Assembly: GCF_002354895.1 (NCBI RefSeq)
Contig: NZ_CP023439.1
Span: forward strand, 3,038,001 to 3,102,000
Reading direction: 5' to 3'
DNA: 64,000 bases
Source: Thauera sp. K11
GTDB taxonomy: Bacteria > Pseudomonadota > Gammaproteobacteria > Burkholderiales > Rhodocyclaceae
The notes under the pieces were generated by a model, which worked only from the letters and a program-made list of their open reading frames with translations, had not been told where the DNA came from and did no database searches. The translations under genes were made by a program, and so were the position numbers. Each line of letters opens with the position of its first letter. The first letter of the stretch is position 1. Below are positions 7,982 to 16,293 of this stretch, piece after piece.

Positions 7982-9114
7982 GCGCAGGTGCCGGCACCAC
8001 GTCGTCCGCCGCGTCCCCCGTCATCGGCTGGGACGTCGGCGGCGCGCACGTCAAAGCCTGCCTGCTGGCCGGCGGCCGCGTCGCCGACATCGTGCAATGG
8101 CCGGCGCCGATGTGGCAGGGGCTCGCGCATCTGGACGCGGCGATCGCCGCCGCCCGCGAGCGCTGGCCGGCCTTCGGGCCGGCGCGCCACGCGGTGACGA
8201 TGACGGCGGAGATGGCCGACCTGTTTCCGAACCGCGAGGCCGGGGTGCTGGAGATCGCCGGGCGGCTGGCGGAGCGGCTCGGCCCCGGCGTCCGTTTCTT
8301 CGCCGGCGAGGACGGCTGGACGGGGGCGGACGAGGTCGCCGGCTGCTGGGATCGCATTGCCTCGGCGAACTGGCTCGCCACCGCGCAGATGGTCGGACTG
8401 GGCCGGCCCGATGCCCTGCTGGTGGACATCGGCAGCACCACCACCGACCTCATCCCCGTCATCGCCGGCCATCCGTCGCCCGCCGGGCGCACCGACGCCG
8501 CGCGCCTGCGGACGGGCGAACTGGTTTACCTGGGCGTGGTGCGCACCCCGCTGTGTGCGGTGGCGCGCCGCATCGCCTTCCGCGGCACGCCCGGCAACGT
8601 CATGAACGAGTTCTTCGCCACCACCGCCGACGTCTTCCGGCTCACCGGCGAGCTGGACCCCGACCACGACCAGTACCCGCCCGCCGACGGCGGCGGCAAG
8701 GACCCCGCCGCCACCTGCCAGCGGCTGGCACGCATGATAGGCCGCGACGCACGCGAGGCCGCCGCGGCCGACTGGCACGACCTCGCGCACGGCTGGCGGC
8801 ATGCCATGGTCGCCGAGATCGCCCGCAACCTGCGCCGCGTCGACCGCCTCTTCCCGCAGCCCGCCTCGCGCCTTGGCGCGCAAACGGGCGACCACCCGCC
8901 TGCCCGCGATGCGGCGGAAGGCCCGGCCACCGCGGTGCCGGTCGTCGGCGCCGGCTGCGGCCTGTTCCTGGCGCGCGCACTGGCCGAACGCCTGGGACGG
9001 CCCTTCCTGCCGTTCGACGCACTGATCGACGCCGCCCCCGGCTGCCGCAAGTGGGTGGCGACCTGCGCGCCGAGCGTGGCGGTCGCCGTGCTGTTCGGCC
9101 GCCAGGTTCCATGA
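7978..9114 (+). CDS. H4MPT-linked C1 pathway protein, MfnF homologue
   Basis: A 378-aa protein with the actin/hydantoinase-like ATPase fold: VIGWDVGGAHVKACLL near residue 16, VDIGSTTTDLIPV near 150 and VVGAGCGLFLARALAERLG near 325. The family is known as an uncharacterised H4MPT-linked C1-transfer protein, and the archaeal homologue MfnF joins the furan and tyramine halves of methanofuran. The GTG start overlaps the ATP-grasp stop; the stop overlaps the ATG of the 65-aa ORF (ATGA). An Ala/Thr/Asp-rich insert lies near residues 300-320. Confidence 0.82.
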   Translation: MSAGAGTTSSAASPVIGWDVGGAHVKACLLAGGRVADIVQWPAPMWQGLAHLDAAIAAARERWPAFGPARHAVTMTAEMADLFPNREAGVLEIAGRLAERLGPGVRFFAGEDGWTGADEVAGCWDRIASANWLATAQMVGLGRPDALLVDIGSTTTDLIPVIAGHPSPAGRTDAARLRTGELVYLGVVRTPLCAVARRIAFRGTPGNVMNEFFATTADVFRLTGELDPDHDQYPPADGGGKDPAATCQRLARMIGRDAREAAAADWHDLAHGWRHAMVAEIARNLRRVDRLFPQPASRLGAQTGDHPPARDAAEGPATAVPVVGAGCGLFLARALAERLGRPFLPFDALIDAAPGCRKWVATCAPSVAVAVLFGRQVP

Positions 9115-9308
9115 GTGCCCCCGCACGGCCGCCCGGAGGCACTCACACCGCAGGTCCAGTGAGCCCCGCCATCCAGACCGCCCGGAAGGAGCGCCCATCC
9201 TCCCCATGGAGGATGGAGCCGGAGACACCGCTTTGCGCCTGCGGAACGGGCCACCGGCAGTGCAAGGCCGGCCGGCCGTCGCATGGCGGCAGGAGGACCG
9301 GCCGGTGA
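9111..9308 (+). CDS. 65-aa Cys-motif protein between mfnF and mfnE homologues (unknown function)
   Basis: The ATG at 9111 overlaps the stop of the MfnF-like gene (ATGA), and its TGA overlaps the GTG of the kinase gene (GTGA), so it is wedged between the two by coupling on both sides. The first 35 residues are Pro/Arg-rich and low complexity; an internal ATG at residue 35 has a GGAGGATGG context. The C-terminal 31 residues contain LCACGTGHRQCK and end GRRTGR, matching the 28-aa peptide at 4623-4709 in motif, spacing and DNA. Possible zinc-knuckle peptide; no known family recognised. Confidence 0.5.
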   Translation: MSAPARPPGGTHTAGPVSPAIQTARKERPSSPWRMEPETPLCACGTGHRQCKAGRPSHGGRRTGR

Positions 9309-9910
9309 GCTGGGTCGTCAAGCTCGGCGGCAGTCTCGCACGCGATCCGCTGCTGCCCTCCTGGCTCGGGATCATCGCCGCCCATGGCGGCGGACGCGTC
9401 GCCGTCATCCCCGGCGGCGGCCCGTTCGCCGATGCGGCGCGCGCGGCGCAGGCCGTCTGGCCGCTGGACGACGTGGCCGCGCACAACATGGCGGTGCTCG
9501 GCATGGCGCAGTTCGGCCAGTTGCTGCACGGCCTGTGTCCGGCGCTGGTCCTCGCCCGCAGCGTGCCGGAGATCCGCACCGCGCTGGCTGCCGGCCGCGC
9601 CGCGATCTGGCAGCCCTTCGAGTTGCTGCGCGACGAGGCCGATGCGCTGACGAGCTGGGACGTCACCTCCGACAGTCTGGCACTGTGGCTCGGCGGCCGG
9701 CTCGATGCCGGGCGGGTGATCCTGGTGAAATCCTGCTCCCTGCCCGCCTCGGCGGACTGGGACGCGCTGTCTGCCGCCGGCATCGTCGACCGGCGCTTTC
9801 CCGCGCTGGCCCGCGAGACGCGCGGCCGCATCACCCTGCTCGAACGCGGCGGCGCCGAAACGCTGCGCGCGGCGTTGTGCGGCGAGCACGGGCACGACGA
9901 GCTGTCGTAG
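9305..9910 (+). CDS. Amino-acid-kinase family protein, MfnE homologue
   Basis: A 201-aa protein with VVKLGGSLARDP at the N-terminus, VAVIPGGGPFADAAR near residue 35 and SWDVTSDSLALWLGGRL near 118, all typical of the amino acid kinase fold. The archaeal homologue MfnE phosphorylates 5-(aminomethyl)-3-furanmethanol phosphate during methanofuran synthesis. The GTG start has AGGAGG eight bases upstream and overlaps the preceding stop. It lies in an operon with the MfnD-like and MfnF-like genes. Confidence 0.82.
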   Translation: MSWVVKLGGSLARDPLLPSWLGIIAAHGGGRVAVIPGGGPFADAARAAQAVWPLDDVAAHNMAVLGMAQFGQLLHGLCPALVLARSVPEIRTALAAGRAAIWQPFELLRDEADALTSWDVTSDSLALWLGGRLDAGRVILVKSCSLPASADWDALSAAGIVDRRFPALARETRGRITLLERGGAETLRAALCGEHGHDELS

Positions 9911-10090
9911 GGCGCGGCGCGTTCCCCTGGCAGCCGGCCGGAGCGGTGCGGCGGCACGGACCCGCCCCGGCGGACCGGGCGGGACGCAGCGGAACGGACG
10001 CCCCACCCGACGACCGCAGCCTCCAGCCATGGGCGACGCCGGCAGCCACCCGAGCCGGGAGGGCGGCAGTCGAACCGTTGCTGCCGGCTC

Positions 10091-10834
10091 CTACGGCGCT
10101 TGCTGCAACTCGGCCGGACGCCCCCCGGCCGCCGGCGCGACAGCCTGCGCATGGCCGTCGCACAGCGCCTTGCGCAGCGCGCGGACCTTTTCGCCGGCCA
10201 GCGTGCCGGTGCGCGCGCCGTCGCACACCGCGCTGCGAAAGCCGGCGAAATCCGGCTGCAGTGCCAGGAGGCCGGGCAGATCGGGCTCGCGCAGCGCACC
10301 GGCGAGGCCGACCGGCTTGCCGGCCGCGCGCGCGAGGCGGATCAGCGCGGCAAGCTCCGGCATCGCCACGAAGTCGAACAGGCTGCCGGCGGACTTGCCC
10401 TGCGTGTCGAGCATCAGCGCGGGAAAAGGCCGGGCACAGGCGGCGCCGAACAGCTCGCCGTCGATGCCGTCGTCGGCCAGGAACACCGGCACCACCGGCC
10501 ATGCCGCGGCGCCGAGCCGGCGCAGCAGCATGCGCGCCGCCGGACCGCCGCAGCCGGGCACGCCCACCTTGACCAGGTCGACCCCGCAGCCGCCCACCTC
10601 ATCCACCCGGCGCAGGATGGTCTCGCCGTCGTCTACCGGAACGTCGCCGATGGTCGCGCTGATCGTCGTGCCGGGATGCCGGGCGCGCAGCACGGCGACG
10701 ATGTCGCGGATGCGCGCCGGCGCGAGCCCGCCCAGCGCGCCGGCCGCCGGTTCCTTGAGGTCGATGAAGTCCGCGCCGGCGCCGGCGGCGCACAGCGCTT
10801 CGGCACCGTCGCGCACGCTGACGAGCATCCGCAT
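10091..10834 (-). CDS. mfnB: (5-formylfuran-3-yl)methyl phosphate synthase, MfnB homologue
   Basis: A 247-aa TIM-barrel protein. MLVSVRDGAEALCAAGAGAD followed by FIDLKEPAAGALGG, and ISATIGDVPVDDGE, match the MfnB family, which condenses two glyceraldehyde-3-phosphates into the furan precursor of methanofuran. The active-site lysine of DLKEP is kept. The start codon overlaps the DUF447 stop (TGATG). The Gly/Pro/Ala-rich last 15 residues are variable. It converges on the mfnE homologue with no obvious terminator in the 180-nt gap. Confidence 0.88.
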   Translation of the reverse strand: MRMLVSVRDGAEALCAAGAGADFIDLKEPAAGALGGLAPARIRDIVAVLRARHPGTTISATIGDVPVDDGETILRRVDEVGGCGVDLVKVGVPGCGGPAARMLLRRLGAAAWPVVPVFLADDGIDGELFGAACARPFPALMLDTQGKSAGSLFDFVAMPELAALIRLARAAGKPVGLAGALREPDLPGLLALQPDFAGFRSAVCDGARTGTLAGEKVRALRKALCDGHAQAVAPAAGGRPAELQQAP

Positions 10835-11412
10835 CACGCCGCCTCCGCCGACGGGCCGCCGCGGTGCCGCTCCACCGCCTCGACGAGCCAGCGCCAGGCT
10901 TCCAGCTCGGCCGGGCCGGCGGTCTTGTCGATGGCGATCTGCAGGTAGCCCATCTCGCGCTCCACCTTGTCGCGCGGCAGCATGCCGAGCCGGCTCACCA
11001 GCACCGCGCCTTCGATCACCGCCGCCTGCGCGCGGTTGAAGCCGGCGAAGGCGGCGTGGGTGACCTCGCGCCGGCGCGCCATGCAAAGCACCGGGCGCAG
11101 CGCGTCGTCCCGGTGGCGCAGCAGTTCGAGTTCGACGTGGGCCAGCGCACCTGCCAGCCGCCGGCCGGCGAAATCCGCCAGCGGCACGGTGGCGAAGTCG
11201 CGCCGCCCGGTGACGCAGCCTGCGAACACGCGCACGTCGGTGGTCAGGTTCAGCACCGCGCAGCCGGTGGCGAGGATGTTGTCCAGCGTGGCCGAGGGCT
11301 TGAACGGCATCAGCACCACCTCGCCGCCTTCGTAGCGCACGCCCATCGGCGCCAGATGCACCGCGCCGGCGGCGGACTGCGTCGTCACCAGGGTTTCAAA
11401 GATCATCGGCAT
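10834..11412 (-). CDS. DUF447 family protein (flavin-reductase-like fold)
   Basis: A 192-aa protein resembling the archaeal/methylotroph DUF447 family: MIFETLVTT, HLAPMGVRYEGGEVVLMPFKPSATLDNI and FAGFNRAQAAVIEGAVLVSR. The fold is that of FMN-binding split barrels. Function is unknown, but it is a constant companion of H4MPT genes, suggesting a step in coenzyme synthesis. The start (11412 or 11406) lies inside the 3' end of the DHPS-like gene, and the stop overlaps the mfnB start. Confidence 0.78.
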   Translation of the reverse strand: MPMIFETLVTTQSAAGAVHLAPMGVRYEGGEVVLMPFKPSATLDNILATGCAVLNLTTDVRVFAGCVTGRRDFATVPLADFAGRRLAGALAHVELELLRHRDDALRPVLCMARRREVTHAAFAGFNRAQAAVIEGAVLVSRLGMLPRDKVEREMGYLQIAIDKTAGPAELEAWRWLVEAVERHRGGPSAEAA

Positions 11413-12874
11413 CGGGTTCGGTTTCCTTGCTGGCGGGCGGCGTCGCGGGCGCCTCGCCCGGCGCGGCCTCCGCACGCGGCTGCGGATGGGCGCCGCGGCT
11501 CTTCTTCGTCGGCCCCGGTGCGCATTGATGCAGCAAGTCCTGGGCCTGGCGGGCGGCGGCGCAGCCCCAATCCAGCGGCTGATCCTGCGCGTAGCGCTTG
11601 CCCAGCGTCCAGGCGATCTCGGCGCGGGCCAGTTCCACGCCCATGTAGAAGGCGTGGCCGGCATCGCCGTCCAGGCCGAGTTGCGGCCACAGCGCGAAGG
11701 GGTCGGTGCCGCGGCGGATGCCGTCGCGGTTGTACACGTGCAGGCCGGAGTCCGACACCTGCACGCGGAAGTTCGGGTCGCGCACCGCGGCGGCCGTCTC
11801 GGCGATCTCGGCGTCGCTGTCGGGGAAGGGGCGCTTGGCATGCACCGTCATCAATTCGTCGGTGTAGCCCTTGGGCAGCGACTGGTGCTCGCGCGCGGCG
11901 TACATGACGCGCCGCGCCACGTCCGCCTCCTTCACCGCGCGCCGCGCATGGCCGCTGACCTGCGTGGTCAGCACCGCGCCGGCGCGCAGCTCGGCGGCGA
12001 TGCCGAACAGCACCGCGTTGATGCCGCTGGTGTCGGCCTCGGTCAGTTCGGTGACGTTGCCCACCCCCATCATGATGTCGATGCCGGGATAGCGCTCGCG
12101 CAGGCGCTGGTAGCGGCACAGCGAGGCGAGCAGACCGAAGGGGATGGGGTCGAGGATGGCGTCGGCGAGGAAGGGCCTGCCCTTGCGCAGCATGGCGTCG
12201 ACCGCGGCATGGAGCGAGGCTTCGTCCTGCAGCCCGCGCGCGATCAGCACCGGCACGGCGTCGGTCTCGTCGGCCAGCCACAGCGTGTCGACGGTGAGGC
12301 TGAGCAGGTAGTCGGCGCCGACGCGGCCGCCGCGCAGCAGTTCCTGCGCATCCATGGAGTCGACGCTGACGCAAAAGCCCTCCGCCTTCAGCGCCGCCAC
12401 CACTTCCTCGAGATGGCCGAAGGGCGTGGCCGGAAGGCAGCCGATGTCGATCACGTCGGCGCCGTCGGCTGCCAGCACCCGCGCTCTTGCCAGGATGGCG
12501 GGCACCGCCAGCCGGGGCGCATCGACGATCTCGGCGAAGATGCGGATGTCGTGGGCCGACAGGTCCGCATGCTGCGCCGCGCGATTGAAGTGGCGCGGAA
12601 TGTCCTTCAGCTCTTCCGGCCCGCGCTCCACCGGCAGGCCGAAATGCGCCGACAGCGCATCGAGGTCGCCGCGGCAGCGTCCCGGCACCATGATGCGGTC
12701 CGCCCGCACCGGCGCCTCGACGCGGCGGCGGATCATGTCGGCCGTCATCAGGCCGGCGACCTGCAGGCCGATCTCGCGCACTTCCCAGGTGAATGACGGC
12801 GGCTGCATGCCGGCCAGAACCTTTTCCAGGTTGCGCTGCGCCAGGCGGCCGGTCAGGAAGACGATGTGTTCCAT
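11396..12874 (-). CDS. Dihydropteroate-synthase-like protein of the H4MPT cluster
   Basis: A 492-aa protein. An N-terminal domain (residues 1-130, beginning MEHIVFLTGRLAQRNLEKVL) precedes a DHPS-like TIM barrel with DGADVIDIGCLPATPFGHLEE and CVSVDSMDAQELLRGGRVGADYLLSLT, which carry the pterin-binding Asp/Asn-type positions. The last 40 residues are a Pro/Ala/Glu tail. Likely joins pterin and aryl moieties in H4MPT formation; this is inferred from fold and context. It overlaps dmrB by 22 nt and the DUF447 gene by about 17 nt. Confidence 0.82.
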   Translation of the reverse strand: MEHIVFLTGRLAQRNLEKVLAGMQPPSFTWEVREIGLQVAGLMTADMIRRRVEAPVRADRIMVPGRCRGDLDALSAHFGLPVERGPEELKDIPRHFNRAAQHADLSAHDIRIFAEIVDAPRLAVPAILARARVLAADGADVIDIGCLPATPFGHLEEVVAALKAEGFCVSVDSMDAQELLRGGRVGADYLLSLTVDTLWLADETDAVPVLIARGLQDEASLHAAVDAMLRKGRPFLADAILDPIPFGLLASLCRYQRLRERYPGIDIMMGVGNVTELTEADTSGINAVLFGIAAELRAGAVLTTQVSGHARRAVKEADVARRVMYAAREHQSLPKGYTDELMTVHAKRPFPDSDAEIAETAAAVRDPNFRVQVSDSGLHVYNRDGIRRGTDPFALWPQLGLDGDAGHAFYMGVELARAEIAWTLGKRYAQDQPLDWGCAAARQAQDLLHQCAPGPTKKSRGAHPQPRAEAAPGEAPATPPASKETEPDADDL

Positions 12875-13476
12875 GCCAGACCGAGTTCGTCCAGCCGCGC
12901 CTGCAGCGCCCGCTGCAGCGCCTGCGGGTCCTCGACCACCACCGCGTGATCGACGGCGCGCAGCCGTTCGACGTTCTGGAGTTCGATGTTGCGCGGCTTG
13001 AGTTCCACCCACTCGCGCGGGCTCGGGGTCACGACCACCGGCTGCGTGTCGCAGGCCAGCACGATGCCCGGAATCTCCAGCTTGCCGGCCTGGGCGAAGA
13101 TGTTGGTGGGCAGCGTGTCGGAGATGCCGAAGGCGCACTTCGCCACGGTGTTGCTGGTGGCGGGCGCGATCACCACGGTGTGGTAGATGTCGTCGTAGAG
13201 CATGCCGACCGGCACCGAGCTTGCCGTCCTGTCGCGGAACACCCGGCAGCGCACCTTCAGCGCATCGATGCGGTAGTCGTACAGCGGCAGCACCTCCTCG
13301 GCCGCCGCCGACAGGAAGAGATCCAGATCCGGCAGGCGGAAGGCGAGTTCCATGCACTCCACCAGATGATGGCCGGAGCCGGTCACCGCCCACGCGAAGC
13401 GGCTGCGGCGGCGGAAATCGCCGGCCGTGCCGCCGGTGGGGTGCAGTTCGTCCGAATCGGGCTTTCGTCGCGGCAT
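12853..13476 (-). CDS. dmrB: Dihydromethanopterin reductase, archaeal-type flavoprotein
   Basis: A 207-aa flavoprotein-family (PF02441-like) protein: FAWAVTGSGHHLVECMELAF near residue 27, VVIAPATSNTVAKCAFGISDTLPTNIFAQA near 105. DmrB, characterised in Burkholderia, reduces dihydromethanopterin to H4MPT, the last step of synthesis, and differs from the DHFR-like DmrA of Methylobacterium. Presence of DmrB supports a betaproteobacterial host. First gene of the dmrB-DHPS-DUF447-mfnB operon. The first 20 residues are poorly conserved, so the exact start is less certain. Confidence 0.85.
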   Translation of the reverse strand: MPRRKPDSDELHPTGGTAGDFRRRSRFAWAVTGSGHHLVECMELAFRLPDLDLFLSAAAEEVLPLYDYRIDALKVRCRVFRDRTASSVPVGMLYDDIYHTVVIAPATSNTVAKCAFGISDTLPTNIFAQAGKLEIPGIVLACDTQPVVVTPSPREWVELKPRNIELQNVERLRAVDHAVVVEDPQALQRALQARLDELGLAWNTSSS

Positions 13477-13608
13477 CGATGGGTTCCGGCGGTGTCTCTG
13501 GGTGCTGGCTTGCGTGCCCGTGGCGCACGGGCGCGTTCGCCGGGGCAGGATTCCTCCCTCGGGAAACCCGCGGAATGGGCCGCGGCGGCGAGGGAGCTTC
13601 GTACGGAG

Positions 13609-13623
13609 GCAACAAGCATGCCC
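13609..13623 (-). promoter_or_regulatory. Possible sigma-54-like promoter upstream of dmrB
   Basis: The minus strand reads GGGCAT, five bases, TTGC, with the invariant GG and GC at the right spacing but a weak -24 element. The predicted start is near 13598, giving a leader of about 120 nt to dmrB. Similar partial matches occur by chance inside genes of this GC-rich window. Confidence 0.22.
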
Positions 13624-13721
13624 ATGCCGCCCCCTCCGCCGCAAGCCCTGGCCCGTTTCTCGCTAAAGAGCCGAAGGTCTGAGAACATCCGCCGCCCGCA
13701 CCCACCCGCCAGGAGCCCACA

Positions 13722-14243
13722 GTGACCAACATCCCCGCCAGCCAGCCGATGCCGCATTTCTTCCCGGTGGACCCGGCGCCCGCCGGCCGCGGCGGCGAGG
13801 CGCCGCTGGACGTCATCTTCATCCACGGCTTCGTCGGCGAGACCGTCATCGGCATCCACCATGATGAACTCGACCGCCCCCAGCCGCTGCGCATCGACCT
13901 CGCGGCCGGCGTGCCGCGCAGCCTGGCATGCGACACCGACCGCATCGGCGACACGATCGACTACGGCGAAGTACGCGGCGCCCTGCGCGAACTGCTGCGG
14001 CATCACCGCCACCAGTTGCTCGAAGCCTTCGCCGAAGGGGTCGCCAACCTGCTGCTGGGCCGTTTCGGCGCGCACTGGGTGCGGGTGGGCATCACCAAGC
14101 CGCGCAAGTTCGACGACGTGGAAGGCGTGGGCGTGCTGATCGAGCGCCGCCGCGCCCACCGCGAACCCGCCGCGCCGCGGCGCGACGCCGAAGTGCTGAG
14201 CCTGCTGGCCTCGGGCATGGTGCCCGGCGGCCGCGGCCGCTGA
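13722..14243 (+). CDS. folB: Dihydroneopterin aldolase family protein
   Basis: A 173-aa FolB-like protein: LDVIFIHGFVGETVIGIHHDEL, DTIDYGEVRGALRELLRHHR and VRVGITKPRKFDDVEGVGV match the tunnelling-fold family, including the conserved Lys and Glu positions. It is longer than typical FolB (about 120 aa) at both ends. In this setting it probably makes the pterin precursor of H4MPT. The GTG start has AGGAG six bases upstream. Divergent from dmrB and followed by a bidirectional terminator. Confidence 0.83.
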   Translation: MTNIPASQPMPHFFPVDPAPAGRGGEAPLDVIFIHGFVGETVIGIHHDELDRPQPLRIDLAAGVPRSLACDTDRIGDTIDYGEVRGALRELLRHHRHQLLEAFAEGVANLLLGRFGAHWVRVGITKPRKFDDVEGVGVLIERRRAHREPAAPRRDAEVLSLLASGMVPGGRGR

Positions 14244-14294
14244 CGCCGCGCGGCCCCGCCGGCCAATGCCCCGGCGTGCGCCCCGCCGCAGAAA

Positions 14295-14327
14295 AAAGAA
14301 AGCCGAAGCGCCGCTTCGGCTTTCTTT
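14295..14327. terminator. Bidirectional intrinsic terminator between folB and fae
   Basis: AAAGAAAGCCGAAGCG and its reverse complement form a 15-16-bp stem with a minimal loop, flanked by A-rich sequence on one side and T-rich on the other. It serves both folB (+) and fae (-), which converge here. Confidence 0.88.
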
Positions 14328-14363
14328 CGCCGCGGTGCCGCGGCAGCGCGCGGCACCGGCTCT

Positions 14364-14873
14364 TCACTTGGCCGCGAACGGGTGGGCGGAACTGCCCTTC
14401 TTCGCCTGCACTTCGGCGGCGGACGGTTCGCCCGTCACCGCACGCTTGATCGCCTCGCGCGTCGCGCGGTAGTTGTACTCCTGGATCTTGGCGTCGTCCT
14501 CCGCCATCCAGTGGATGAACACGCCGACGCAGACGAAGATGTTGTCGGCCTCATCGGCCGGAATGGTGCCGTCCTCGACGCTGTCCGCCACCGCCAGCGC
14601 GACCGCGCGCTGCGCCGGGCCGAACATCTGCACCGCCTGCTTGGCACCCTTGATCGTGACCTTGTTGAACATGACGGTGGCCGGCTTGCACAGCAGGTTG
14701 GGTGCCACCACCGCGAGCAGCGAGGTGAAGCCGTCCTTGTTGTTGGTCAGCGTATGCGCGAAAGCGGTTTCCGCAGCGCTGCCGCGCGGCCCCAGGATCA
14801 GGTCGATATGCGCCACTTCGTTGCCGTCGCCGACAAGGGACTCGCCCACCATCATCCGATCGATCTTCGCCAT
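14364..14873 (-). CDS. fae: Formaldehyde-activating enzyme
   Basis: A 169-aa canonical Fae, condensing formaldehyde with H4MPT to methylene-H4[22 protein letters not shown] carries the catalytic His22; [20 protein letters not shown] and [16 protein letters not shown] are family hallmarks, and the C-terminal SSAHPFAAK is typical. GAGGAG lies seven bases before the ATG. It appears monocistronic, flanked by a strong terminator downstream and a 362-nt non-coding region upstream, consistent with high independent expression. Confidence 0.97.
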   Translation of the reverse strand: MAKIDRMMVGESLVGDGNEVAHIDLILGPRGSAAETAFAHTLTNNKDGFTSLLAVVAPNLLCKPATVMFNKVTIKGAKQAVQMFGPAQRAVALAVADSVEDGTIPADEADNIFVCVGVFIHWMAEDDAKIQEYNYRATREAIKRAVTGEPSAAEVQAKKGSSAHPFAAK

Positions 14874-15235
14874 TCATCTTCTCCTCGTAGAAATGTTCGG
14901 CCCCCCAAGGGCGGGAAGTCCGATATTCGGACGCCCGTCGGCAATCCGATACCCGTCCATGCGATACAGGATTCGTGCCAGCCCGCCCGCCGCGGACCGG
15001 AACCGCGGCATACGCGCGGAACCGAACCCGATCCGCACCGGCGAAGGCCGCCCCGCCGGCCGTTGCATCGAAACGGAACAGGCGGATTCAACAAGTGTAG
15101 CGTTCCGTGACACCGCATTGCGGCGAAAAAACGCCCGCCGTGCCTTCCCGGAAAGGACGCGATGAGCCAGGAAAAGCCGGGGCGCATCGCCACGTTCCGG
15201 CCGGGGCTCGCCGCAGCAAGAGGAATCGCCGTCCT
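14874..15235. other. Non-coding region upstream of fae
   Basis: No credible gene in this 362-nt stretch between fae and the RimK-like gene, both on the minus strand. It should contain the fae promoter. The only clear element is the perfect palindrome GTCCGATATTCGGAC at 14919-14933, about 45-60 nt upstream of the fae start, with a further ATCCGATA at about 14944. No convincing -35/-10 pair or sigma-54 site was found. Confidence 0.5.
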
Positions 15236-16198
15236 TCAACCGGCCTGCGACGACTCCGCACGCAGCTTGCCCATGCCCAGGCGGCGCTCCAGCAGGTCGT
15301 CGACCAGCGCCTGCGCGATATCGAACGGCGTCACCTTCTGCAGGCCGCGCCACGCCGCCACGCCATTGACCTCGATCACCTGCGCGCCGGCCGGCACGGC
15401 CGGGTCGGGCACGAGATCGACGCCGGCGTAGTCCATGTCCAGCGCACGGGCCGCGCGCCGGGCGAGGTCGGCGATGCCGGGCTCCAGCCCGCAAGGCACG
15501 CACCGGGCACCCTGCGCGACGTTGCGCACCCAGTGCTCGCTGACGCGCCTCATCGCCGCCACCGCCTGGCCGCCCATCACCAGGACGCGCCAGTCGAAAC
15601 CCGGCACCCGGGCCTGCGGCACGAAGCGCTGCAGGTAGATCAGACCACCATGGCGGCCCGGGTCCGGCAGCGGCACGGACACGCCATCGACCATGCCGAC
15701 ACGCATCAGCCCCTTGCCCTGCGAGCCGAACATCGGCTTCAGCACGAGGCTGCGCCCGGCCGACGCCTCGCGCATCAGAATGCGGCGTGCCTGCGCCTCG
15801 TCCTCCAGCGCCCAGGCCGGGGGCGAGTCCACCCCCGCCTTCTGCAGCAGGAAGCTGGTCATCGACTTGTCCACGCTGCGCTCGATGGCCCGCGCATCGT
15901 TGTACACCGGCACGCCCAGCTCGCGCAGCGCATGCAGGATGCCGAGGCGCTTGGTGATCTGCTCCAGGCTGCCGCCGGCGATGCCGCGCACCATGGCGGC
16001 CACCGGAAGGTCGCGTCCGAAGCCCGGAATCACCAGGCCATGGCCCGGCACGCCGGTTTCGAAGCGGCACTGCGCGAGATCCACGCAGCGCCCCTCGAAG
16101 CCCCGGCGCGCCAGCGCGCGCTGCAGCCGGCGGGTGTGCCAGCCGGTCTCGTCGGTGAAGATCGCCACCCGCGGGCGCGGCACGGCGCCGGTGCTCAC
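15236..16198 (-). CDS. RimK-like alpha-L-glutamate ligase (ATP-grasp)
   Basis: A 320-aa ATP-grasp protein: VPVYNDARAIERSVDKSMTS, GRSLVLKPMFGSQGKGLMRV (ATP-binding glycine loop) and GAQVIEVNGVAAWRGLQKV (metal-binding E and N). Archaeal relatives MptN and CofF add glutamate to H4MPT or F420; here a similar side-chain glutamylation of the pterin is likely. GTG 16198 overlaps the stop of the 32-aa ORF and has GGAGGG upstream. Located at the 3' end of the mtdB-mch transcript. Confidence 0.82.
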   Translation of the reverse strand: MSTGAVPRPRVAIFTDETGWHTRRLQRALARRGFEGRCVDLAQCRFETGVPGHGLVIPGFGRDLPVAAMVRGIAGGSLEQITKRLGILHALRELGVPVYNDARAIERSVDKSMTSFLLQKAGVDSPPAWALEDEAQARRILMREASAGRSLVLKPMFGSQGKGLMRVGMVDGVSVPLPDPGRHGGLIYLQRFVPQARVPGFDWRVLVMGGQAVAAMRRVSEHWVRNVAQGARCVPCGLEPGIADLARRAARALDMDYAGVDLVPDPAVPAGAQVIEVNGVAAWRGLQKVTPFDIAQALVDDLLERRLGMGKLRAESSQAG

Positions 16199-16293
16199 CG
16201 GGCCGCCCTCCCGCCGCTGCGCGACACCCTCCCCGCGGGCGGAGGCATGCCCCGCCGGACGGGCGGGCGGGAGCACGGCCGGCTCCCTATCAC
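16195..16293 (-). CDS. 32-aa coupled ORF between mch and rimK-like gene (doubtful)
   Basis: GTG 16293 overlaps the mch stop (GTGA) and the TGA overlaps the ligase GTG (GTGA), the same arrangement as the ORF between fhcB and fhcA. The peptide is Pro/Arg-rich with a single Cys and ends SGGRAAR, resembling the end of the 28-aa peptide, but it lacks the C-x-C-G-T-G motif. It may be only a ribosome-bridging sequence: its 3' end contains the GGGAGGG that primes the next gene. Confidence 0.25.
   Translation of the reverse strand: MIGSRPCSRPPVRRGMPPPAGRVSRSGGRAAR

Noticed and set aside
7837..10299. 820-aa minus-strand ORF opposite the MfnF and MfnE homologues
   Set aside because: Shadow of conserved plus-strand genes; low-complexity composition.
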